Origin: Dermatemys mawii
Lineage: Eukaryota > Chordata > Testudines > Dermatemydidae
Direction: 5' to 3'
Assembly (NCBI GenBank): GCA_007922305.1
Contig: ML677334.1
Span: forward strand, 57,729,967 to 57,793,966
DNA length: 64,000 bases
Shown: in pieces, positions 34,660 through 44,500 of the stretch
Layout of the letters: each line of letters opens with the position of its first letter
Position numbering within the stretch: the first letter of the stretch is position 1
Position numbers and translations under genes: made by a program
Notes under the pieces: generated by a model
Told to the model about the DNA's origin: nothing
Databases searched by the model: none
What the model saw: the letters and a program-made list of their open reading frames with translations, nothing else

Positions 34660-35030
34660 GAGAGATGTCATCTCTGTCTGTGTGATTCAATTAAAGTTGT
34701 GTATAAATTGATTTTGGGGTTGTTGGTTTTTTGGCAATCATTTGTCTAGGCTGATTAGCCTCTTGGCTTGAATATGTATTAAAGTAAAAGAACAGAAGTT
34801 TTGTTGTAGTGGGCAGCTAATGAAATAGTGTCTCTCAGAAATTAATGTGTTTATTTGCCCAGTGACCTTGGAGTTTAAACTCTTCAAAGTGAGAGCTTAC
34901 TCAGATGAATTGCTACCAAATGAATTCATAAATGACAAAAGCATCACAGCAAAAATTCACTATTTCGATGTTCTTTTTATAGGGTTTGGGTTCCATCACA
35001 GAAACTTATAGACATGAGTAAATCATTTGA
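34660..35030 (+). repeat. Left part of TTR-locus duplication, copy 1
   Basis: The region around GGCAATCATTTGTCTAGGCT, AGTGACCTTGGAGTTTAAAC and AATTCATAAATGACAAAAGC aligns by eye with 52620-52990 (GGCAATCATTTGTCTAGACT, AGTGACCTTGTAGTTTAAAT and AATTAATAAATTACATAAGT). The duplication therefore began at least 3.7 kb upstream of TTR exon 1. Confidence 0.75.
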
Positions 35031-35369
35031 ACTTGGCTTTGTGCTTATTAAAGAGAATACAACTTAAATGTTTTCATTAGTTCTAAATCCTTCTGGTAGC
35101 ATGTTTAACCTTCCATCTTTTTCAAGCTTACTTAATACTCAAGATAAATATGTATTAATTAAATGCATGCAAGCCACAAGAAGAATTTTCCTCCTCCACT
35201 CTCATTTAAAATATTAACTTGAGAAAAATGTCTCAATGATAATTAAAATTTTAATTACATTTATGCTCATTAACCCAGAGCTAAGTGTCCCATAGCCGAT
35301 TAGTATTTACATATTTAAAGCATTGTGCAAATGTTAACCCTTGACACCCGTCAAAGGAAGGAGAGTAAT

Positions 35370-35545
35370 ATCCGCAGTTATACAGATGAGATAACTGTGG
35401 CACAGACAGTAAAAGCCAATCCAATACTCACAGAAGTCAATGGAAACACTCTCATTGACTTTACTGGACATTGGATTGGGTTCTCACTGATTTGCCAAAG
35501 GCCACATAGCAAGTCAGTGTCAAAGCTGTATTTAGAACACAAGAG
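35370..35545 (+). repeat. MIR SINE split by a palindromic MITE
   Basis: TACAGATGAGATAACTGTGG on the left and TTTGCCAAAGGCCACATAGC plus AAGTCAGTGTCAAAGCTGTA on the right are the two halves of a MIR core. Between them, 35416-35479 is a palindrome with perfect arms CCAATCCAAT and ATTGGATTGG. The MITE is therefore younger than the MIR. Confidence 0.7.
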
Positions 35546-35872
35546 CTCTTGACACCCAATGCAGATGTTCATTCTTCTAGATTTCAAGGGAACGAAAGTG
35601 TCCATCTCTCTCACCCTTCCTTAAAGGCATAGACATACTAGTCTGAGAACCTACGGTTTACTTATCTCCCTAATACACGGCTAACACGACTACATGACTA
35701 ACATGGCTACCTCTCTAATTCTCCCAAATACAGCTCACTATGATGTTATTCCATAGTAACAAAATAGAATCCATCCATGCCTTTCAGAATAAATAAATGA
35801 TTAACATTTTTATAAAGCCTACAAATTCATGAACTCTTTGGGAAACTCATTGCAGAAGAGCAACAAAGTGTT

Positions 35873-35915
35873 CTGTGGCACCTTAAAGACTAAGCTAGTC
35901 TTTAAGGTGCCACAG
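35873..35915. repeat. Near-perfect 20-bp hairpin made of two opposed repeat ends
   Basis: CTGTGGCACCTTAAAGACTA (35873-35892) and TAGTCTTTAAGGTGCCACAG (35896-35915) are exact inverses with a 3-base spacer. Both arms belong to the GTCCTGTGGCACCTTA repeat family. Confidence 0.85.
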
Positions 35916-37831
35916 GACCCTTTGTCGCTTCTGCAAATCCAGACTAACATGGCTACATCTCTGATTCTTGACATCATTGTAAAAAGCTATTCAGATTACT
36001 GCATGATAAATTCTAATGTCTGTTTTCCCTCAGATATTAGATGATCAATCATACCATCAGAAGGTTACAGTTTTGTGGTGGCAAAGTCAATACAGTAATT
36101 ACCATGGCCATTCCTATCAATTATTCATATAAAAGTACTTGGTTGCCTAATTAAATACAAAATAGACATAAATTTCTGGAAAACAGCTTTGACATAAACA
36201 AGAGAATTAACAGAACATGTTTGTTCTTGACCTGAACACTGTAATGCTTCCAAATAGGTAACATGCTTTCATTAAAAATATGTATTAATTTTAACTAGCA
36301 GCTGGTGAACTTCAAACAATTTGGCATTCAGCTAAGCCCTAAAGGGTTGGCATATTTGAGGATTATCCACATGTTTCCATAACCACCTTCTTCTGTAACC
36401 AACCTAGTCTCTTGCTGAGCCAGTCAGAACCCCCTATCGTTATCTAACCCCTATCAAGTCACCCGAGTCCAAACAGACCTCTTTTGACTAGTGCTCCAGT
36501 TCCAACAGGCCCCTAGCCACTTATTTTCTGTTCCCTGATCCTTTCTATTCCTTTTACCTTCAGTGGAAGGAAAGCCCTTGCCTGGCAATGCCTGCAGTGG
36601 GATATAGTCATTCTATGCTCCAAGGTTCCCCAGGATAGACAAGCCCCAGAGTTCATTACCTTCCTACTGATTCCAGAGATGCCCTAGGACTCACAGAATT
36701 GAAGATATAATTCAGACCATCTTCAAAAAATCGAAAGGAAAGAGAAGGAGAGATTGGTTTGATATTTAGGCTGAGAGGCAGAATATTTCCATTCTGTATC
36801 CATCCCTACTGAGAGCCCTGCCCAAAGGATAATGTTATCCTGAATGAAAATAAAGTACATAATACTAGACGCTGAAATATGCTATTCCTATAGATAATTT
36901 TGTGAAGCTGAAATCTTGCAAAGAAGTGAAGAAAGTCTGCTTCTTCCAAATTCAGTGTCCAACCACAGAGAAATCTCATGTGAAGCTAAAATAAATACTT
37001 TCCAGAAATTGCCAATATTATGGCCATGGTGGCATCTGGCTGAAAATGAAATCATTTCCTGTTTTATCCATTCACATTTTTACAGAGAGTCTTAAGAGAT
37101 AATGGCAACATGCTGCTTGCAGATAGCCAGGGCAGAGTTCTGATTCCCTTCCATGTGTGGAAAGTCTACTGCTGGAGAGGGCTTCTTGTACATGAAGGAA
37201 AGATTTGCCAAATCAACCTGACAGCAGAATTTTTGTTGCAAGATGTGAGAAACTCCCACTGGCATTCAAGGAAACTGAGCCTAATTCTCAACTGCTGTAC
37301 ACACTGTGTGGTCATTTTTATATGTGTAAAGTGGGTGTAGAATGCTGCCATTGCAATTTTTATAGGTAGGGATTGTGTCTGCTTCAATGTCTGTACAGCA
37401 TTTAGCACCCAGGGACCCGGCTAGGTCTCTGAAATATGTTTTTTTTTTAATCAACAATAATTTTGCACAAGTATAAATGACTACACAAAGGAGTGGAAAA
37501 ATTACACCAGTTGTATCACTTTGTCCTTTAAAACTTCTCTCGAACGGCTTGATCATGATCCAATTCAAGTCAATGGATAAAACTCCGTAAAGATGCAGGA
37601 TCAAATCCTAAAAGCTAAATGTACTTCCTCCACAAAATTCATGCCTCCTTTTAAGCTAGATTCTGGATCTACTCACATTTTCAGTTAACCACTTTGCCAT
37701 GCCATGACAAAAAGCAAACAGTGACAGGTGCACAGATAAAACAAAAACCATTTGTTTTTATCACTGTTAATTGCCATCTCTTGTGTGGGTTAAGTTCACA
37801 AAGATATGCCATTAAACCATTTCACCGAGGG

Positions 37832-37898
37832 GTGAAATCCTGGTCCCATTAAGTGAATGGGAACTTTGCCATTGCTTTCAATGGGACCAGGATTTCAC
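37832..37898. repeat. Palindromic MITE with perfect 19-bp arms
   Basis: GTGAAATCCTGGTCCCATT (37832-37850) and AATGGGACCAGGATTTCAC (37880-37898) are exact inverses. It lies about 550 bp upstream of TTR, outside the proximal promoter. Confidence 0.85.
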
Positions 37899-38200
37899 CA
37901 TAGTTCTTTTTGTGTATTGTGCAGTATTTTGTCATATTCCAGCTATATCATGTCATTAAAGGAAATATCACTCTGATTGGACAGCTGGTCCTCAAAAACA
38001 TTACATGGAAAAGGAAACATGCCTGGGAGTAGACAAGGAATAAGACTAAATAGGTGAGGAATTCTCCCAATATAAGTCAGCAAGGGAACTAGGGCCTGCT
38101 ATAACCTGTTACACAGCCAAAGAAAAACAAATTATTTGCATTATTTTACAGAGGGTATTCTAACAGCCTAATCTCCCCAGACAAGGTTCATGTTTGTGTG

Positions 38201-38214
38201 GGTTACTTATTCTC
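38201..38214 (+). promoter_or_regulatory. TTR: HNF1-like site of TTR
   Basis: GGTTACTTATTCTC is identical to the word at 54019-54032 in the duplicate and, from memory, to the mammalian TTR promoter. Confidence 0.7.
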
Positions 38215-38219
38215 TTTGC

Positions 38220-38291
38220 TCCTGCAGTCCTTTCACATGCAAAAGTCCCAGTAACTTCAGTGGCAGTTCCATGTATGGAATGACTGCAGGA
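38220..38291. mobile_element. Palindromic MITE inside the TTR promoter
   Basis: The arms TCCTGCAGTC (38220-38229) and GACTGCAGGA (38282-38291) are exact inverses, around a core with CCCAGTAACTTCAGTGG. The duplicate promoter at 54033-54042 lacks it. The insertion moves the FOXA-like block roughly 75 bp away from the HNF1-like site. Confidence 0.8.
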
Positions 38292-38297
38292 TTGGAT

Positions 38298-38317
38298 TGT
38301 TTACTAAGTAAATAATC
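38298..38317 (+). promoter_or_regulatory. TTR: FOXA (HNF3)-like site of TTR
   Basis: TGTTTAC (38298-38304) and GTAAATA (38308-38314) are two overlapping FOXA consensus words in opposite orientation. The mammalian site reads TTGACTAAGTCAATAATC at this place. Confidence 0.7.
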
Positions 38318-38381
38318 AGAATCAGCAGGTTTGAAGTCATATGGGCATCAGATAAGCAGCCTGTTTTGTGGTAGGCTTGGG

Positions 38382-38388
38382 TATAAAA
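38382..38388 (+). promoter_or_regulatory. TTR: TTR TATA box
   Basis: TATAAAA lies 58 bp before the start codon, which implies transcription from near 38412 and a 5' UTR of about 30-35 bases, as short as in mammals. Confidence 0.85.
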
Positions 38389-38445
38389 TCCCAAATCCCA
38401 TCAGCTTCAAGCTGTTGGCACAGAGGCTCTCTAACAGCAAACAGA

Positions 38446-38514
38446 ATGGCCTTTCATTCTGTGCTTCTCGTTTTCTTAGCCGGACTGGTGTTTCTGTCTG
38501 AAGCTGCACCATTG
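38446..38514 (+). CDS. TTR: TTR exon 1 (signal peptide)
   Basis: It has 23 codons from ATG (context ACAGAATGG) to the donor GTAAGT, encoding the hydrophobic signal peptide and the first residues of the mature chain (APL). It ends in phase 0. Confidence 0.97.
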
Positions 38515-41500
38515 GTAAGTATTTTGGCATTGAAAGGGAATTAAAATGATTGCAGATAGTGTGAACTCTCTGACTACAGGCACACACATCTATTTTATAT
38601 TGTGTGCATTACTAGCCTAAAACCAATTCCTGCAACCATTGTCATGCTACAATGGGCTGGTACTGCTATTTTTCTCATGCATTTCCTTCATATTTTACAG
38701 TAATATTTAAAATAAAGTCAATTTTGGGATTCAGCCAGCTATTAGTTCAAAAGTCTTGGGGCTCATTTACTTCAATGAGGTCTTGTGGTTAAGGTAAGGG
38801 GCTGGGATCTAGAAGATTTGGGCTCTAATCTTGGTTCTGACAGTGATGTTAGGCAAGTCTCTTTGATTCGCTGTGATTTAATTTCTATATCTGTAAAAGA
38901 GGGATAATTTTACCTTCCGCACAAGGTTGTCATGAGGCTTAATTGTTTACTGCTTATAAAACACTGCAAGATCCTCAAATGGGAGATGTTACAGAAGCAT
39001 TACTAAGAATTAAATCAGTATAGCAAAGATGGAGGGAGGCCAATTTCCTCCCATCCTAAGGGTTATTTCTAAGGCAATGATGCTGTTTATCAGAAGCAGA
39101 TGCTGAGGTGATTGGCCTGAACAGATACTCATTCATTATTTTCTTGTCCTTTGCTGATCTCCTTTAAAGATACATCCTGAATTAGCATGTTGTTTTCCAG
39201 AGATATTTATTGCCTTAAACTATATTTATATATTTATTATGCAAGCTTTCCTTCAAGTAATACAATGTATCCAATCTAAGATTATTCTGATATGAGAAAC
39301 ATCTATTTGTGAACTATACGGTGTTTAAAATATTACTTTGTTTGGCATGTGCCTTCATGTGGCTGTTAAATACAGCATATGTGGCTTTTCTGCTCTTTAG
39401 AAGAAGATTTCTAAAAGGCATGTTGAATATGCCCTGTATAATTTGCTGCACTACAAAAACCTTTTCTGCTTTCTCAAGGTTTCCCATGGGTCTGTTGATT
39501 CTAAGTGCCCTCTTATGGTAAAAGTTCTGGATGCAGTTAGAGGAAGTCCAGCTGCCAATGTAGCAGTTAAAGTGTTCAAAAAGGCTGGAGATGGAAACTG
39601 GCAGGACTTCGCTACCGGGTAAGTTCTCTTGTGCTATGAAACTTTCAAGGTGGCTTGAAGAACAAAATGAGATATAAAGGGGATTCTGACTGGAAGATCA
39701 ACTTATTTTGTAGCTTGTCCCTCTTACTATGTAAAAAAGCAAATGGGGCCTGACCTGAAACCCATTCAGTTCAGTGGGATTAGGCCCAGGGTGAGAGTAT
39801 ATATTAGTAGGGAGAATTACTTCAAGTTCATCTTACCATAGTGAGGGAATATTTTATATTTTTCTCCTAGTTTTCAAAAAGTGCTGCTGTACCTGTGTTT
39901 AGAAAAACCAACAACCAGTGCACCTGACCTATATATTTGAGGGTAGCCATCTTGATATACAGCTGGTCCAGCACTTTATTTGTAGAGGAGGAATCCAGGC
40001 TCTAAACTTTGTTAGAAAGCCCTAAACATTCACACAATAAATGCCCTTCCCTATTGGTTTCACATATACAAGCGTAAGTCAGGAGAAACGCCTTGGACAA
40101 TGTTACACTGAGGTAACCGAGAGCAAAAGAGGGTCCACAATATTTGTTTGTGGTTTTATTTATGGCACTTATACTGCACATATTGGTGTGGTATCTGAGT
40201 AGCTCACACCCTTTAATCTGTTTATCCTCAAAACTCCCCTGTGAGGTTGGGAAATACTATTATTCCCATTTTACAGATAGGGAACTGAGACACAGCAAGA
40301 TTAAGTGGCTAGCCCAAGGGCAAACAAGAGCAGGGAACTAAAGCCAGATCACCCAAGTAAACACCCTAGCCCCTTGATCTTCCTTAATATCTTTTGCTAA
40401 AGATTTTGAGACACTATTTAATTCTGAATGCAGCACTGAGACCTTTGTTTGCCTCTGACTCTAGTTTAGGGTGACCAGATAGCAGGTGTAAAAAGTTGGG
40501 ACTGGGGTCGAGGAGGGGGTAATAGGTGTCTATATAAGAAAAGCCCCCAAAATCAGGACTGTACCGATAAAATCAGGACCTCTGGTCACCCTACTCTAGC
40601 AATTTCACAAACAAACTCCATATTTACTATGCAACATAGCTGAACAGATCTGAAGAAACTTCCGAGAGCTAATCTAGGAACAAGCAGCATTCAGAATGGA
40701 TTTATTGCTTTAAAGAGAAAAATCCTGTATAAAATTTAACATTTATGCCAGGCTTCTTATGCAGGATGATGGGATAAATCTATTCATCTGTAAAAATGGC
40801 AGTACATTTTTCTGCCATCATTAGGAAAACTATATTCTTTTTAAAATATGCAAGAGTAGGTTTTTAAAACACATATAACGTGATTATATGCAATCTGCAG
40901 AGGAACAAGATAAATACTACATTCCCTTAACTGTGTGCTATAACAGTTTAGACTGTAACGTTGTTCTTAATTGACATTTGGGGATATGTCCTGCAGCTTT
41001 TATGAGCCAGTAGCGTCCACTGAAGTCAATGGAAACTACAGGTGTTCAGTACCTCTGAAAATCTAGTCACTCTTTTTTAAGCATCTAAATATGAATTTAG
41101 ACTTTAGACACACACATTTGGAAAATTTTGCCTGGGAGAGCAGGAGGAAGAATTATAGTCTAGTGCTTTTGTAAAAAGTCCACTAAACTATATTCCTTCC
41201 TGAACGGTATGGTATTAATTCTTCCCCGGATATGTGGCTGGTTAATCATGGTTTTAGACCTGAACTGAGCTTTCTACTCTAGCTAACAGATAATGCCAAG
41301 AAAAGTGGTATGGCCTAAGTCTTGCCCACCTAAGCTCAAGTCAGAGGGAGGCCCCTAGCTCTGTCTGGGATTCCCAGCTGTGAACCCCTCTCCTGGAATT
41401 AGGTGCCTAACCTAAGTCAGTGGTTTTTAAACCATTTAAAGGATGAGAAGATAGCCCCTGATCATTTTTTGGACCAGGGACTAGAGCATTCACTTAGGAT

Positions 41501-44500
41501 GTGGGGTTCAGTTCCCCAGTCTGTGTGATATGGAGCAGGGATTCAAACTTGCCCTAACCACTGGGCTATAGGATATTGTGACATGGCACTCTCTCAGTCT
41601 CTCCTGTTGAAGTTGTTCCACTGTGTATAACTAATTCAATAGTCATTGGAGCCAGAGCACTGGAATCTGGCTCTCTCACGTCCTGAGTGCCCTAACGAGT
41701 GGGGATAGTCAGTCATTCTCACTCTCTCTGACGTAATGACTATTTAATTATTCCATATTAAGAGATATTTATTGGCTTAATATTAAGGCACCTGCTGTAA
41801 AAGTAGTCTTCCTCTCCAGGGTGAAGTTTAATGCCATATCTCTCAGGTCATCCTTCAAAGTCAGCATGACTCTAAATGACCAATCATTTAGTATATCCAA
41901 AGTAAAAACTAAGATTTTCTAAGAAAGATCTTTAATAAGTATAAGTCATTTTATTGATCAATTTGAATTTACTACAGCTTTTTAAACTAAAGTAAAAAAA
42001 AAAACTCCTTGGATTATTTGACCAATTTTGATCATCTTAATCCCTGTGGAGGATCCTACCATATTAATGCATGTTGCTGTTGAAACCTGTGTGAAAACTT
42101 TTGACTAACTCTAATGATTTCCTCTCAAAAATATGAGTGAGTCAAAATTAAAAGTATCCCCAGAAAATATTGACTAAAATTTTCAGTTATCCAGTTGGGA
42201 GAATTGAGCAAAAAAGTATCATTTTGAATCACCATTTCCAAATGAAAATGTCATGGATCATATCACATTGTTTCAGTCGAAAATGTCAGTTTTTGTTTGC
42301 CTTGGAAATTTTTCAAGTCAAAAAAATGTTCACTATTTTGGCTTTACGTTCCAACACTCCAGTTAGGAACAGAAATTAACTTTGAGATGTCAAAATTTCC
42401 CCTGGATGAAAATTTTGTTTTCTGAACAGCTCTAGTTGTAATGTCCTGTAAAGATTCCCTCTTGTGTTCATGACCAGAACTTTGGACCATCAGAGAGAAA
42501 CCCTACAAATATTCAAGTCTAGGTTTTAAACAAGATCCAGTGCATAATGGCAGGCAAATTTGGGAATACGTTATTACCTCACAGACCTTCTGAATATCTG
42601 AATACAATCAATTAGGAAGTGTTATTTTTACCAGTGTCTTATGCCATGGCAATGGAACTTATAGTGTATATAGAGGGAGATGCCCTTCTCAGGGTATGTC
42701 TCTATAAGTATGAATAATTACTGCCATTCTGTCTCTTAATACTACATTGTAGTGTATTAAGAAAAGCGCCTTGAATTTGAATTAACAGCATTTAAAAGGC
42801 AGGAGGAGAGTTAGAATACAAGAAGTGATTTCATTAACAAGCTTAATTCAAACTGAGTTTAACTGAAAGTATACAAGGAAAGCTAATTCCATCTGAGTTC
42901 TGAGGAATAAGTATGGTCTAGTTGTTCAGGGGACTGGGAGTCAGGTAACTATTTTAACTTTTCACTTGACTGTCTTTGACCGAGTCATGTGTACCTCTGT
43001 GCCTACATACTTCTGCAAATATAGCGCCTATCACATATTTTAGCAATTCCCTTTGCCAAAATTAGTTCTTTTGTGAGTTAGGGTTTGAATTTTGAAATAA
43101 GCTACTGCATATGCATTTGAATTAGTTTATGTCACAAATTTTGCTCTAAAACACTATTTCATTCTGTTGACTACGGTCCAAATTAATAGAATGCCTGTAA
43201 ACATTTGAGGGCATAGTTTAATTTCAGTACAGCATATCTCCCATGAAGAGGATAACTGACATTGATTTCAAGAGTCCTTTACATCGAGCAAATTACATAA
43301 ACCCCAAGACAGCATGGGTGTAGGAAATAAAAAAGACTTCAGTCACCATACACAGCTTTATGTTGAAAATGTCCCAGGCAATGTAATTGGAACAGATTTT
43401 TGAGCTCTACTAGTTACTATTTTGTCTTGCTACTGCATGCACGCGACGAAGTGGGTATTAGCCCACGAAAGCTTATGCTCTAAAACTTTAGTTAGTCTTT
43501 AAGGTGCCACAGGACTCTTTGTCACTTCTATTTTGTCTTATTTCATAAAAGAGAGTAACACCCTTGAAACAGCTCCCTGCATTCCATAAGTGCAAAGTGC
43601 AAATGCTCTCTCCTTCCTTCCATCTCCAATACATATGATTAAAATATTTTTCTAAAGAAATTCAGATACATCTGTTCTTCATTCATGAGATTTCTGGAAT
43701 ATGGGGAACAACAAGTTACAAAGTACCCTGAAGTAATCTTAATCTTCAGAAACTCAATGTGAATATACAATTAAGACAAAAAATGGTTTAATATTCAGTT
43801 ATGCTTAATCAGGTAACCCAAACTGGAGGTCCAGCCCTTGTGTTTCTGCACTGTCAAGCGTGCAAGTGAATAATATGTCCCAATGAAAATGGTGGACATA
43901 CCATTTGAGATATTGAAACTAAATGCAAAACCTATTAATTTTTCTTTTCTCCATTAGGCAGAACCGGTTGAACTAAAAGTATAAATCAGTTTCACACTCA
44001 GAGGTTTTGTTCACAATCTGTTGATTGAGGATCTATATCACTAGAATGATTAATAATAATAATAAAGGCTGCTATGTCAGGGAACCTGGTTACAAAATTG
44101 CTCCGGTTTGTTGCACAGACTGGTCTAGCTCTAGTCTGGTAATGAAATATGGTTATGGTTCAGACTACAATGAACATTGGAACCACACTTGAAACCAGAC
44201 CAGGGGACAACCAGGTTATAAGCAGGCTTCTTTTTTCATTATATTTGGGTTATAAACATTGCAATCGTGGGGTGTAATTGCAACTCATGTGGTCATACCC
44301 TTAGACAAACAATTACTGTTTTTCACTGGTGCAGCAGGGACTTTTTTTTTTAATTCAAGCCTTAATTTGAAAGAGTTATCTCCTCTGACACATTGCTGAA
44401 GAAGGCCCACATGCTATGTTTTTGCCTCTTCATCAGATGGAGAGCCAAGAGTGGATGGACAGGCTCATTATAAACACAATCTACCCTCACAGACAGATAT

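Larger units (their letters stand above)
20994..38180. other. Intergenic region between DSG2 and TTR
   Basis: No exon, RNA gene or conserved coding frame was recognised on either strand. The stretch holds CR1, L2 and MIR remnants, a hAT-like element, a turtle-type repeat near 34355-34650 and several palindromes. A MIR-like block lies near 21320-21440. A thyrotropic or hepatic enhancer for TTR could be here, but nothing identifies one by eye. Confidence 0.6.
38184..38388 (+). promoter_or_regulatory. TTR: TTR proximal promoter, interrupted by a MITE
   Basis: In order: CAAGGTTCATGTTTGTG (HNF4-like, from about 38182), GGTTACTTATTCTC (HNF1-like, 38201-38214), a palindromic insertion, a FOXA-like block TGTTTACTAAGTAAATAATC (38298-38317), the conserved word AGAATCAGCAGGTTTGAAGTC, and TATAAAA at 38382-38388. 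The same order is known from the mammalian TTR promoter, where the HNF1-like and FOXA (HNF3) blocks are almost adjacent. The second copy at 54019-54124 also has them adjacent. Confidence 0.85.
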
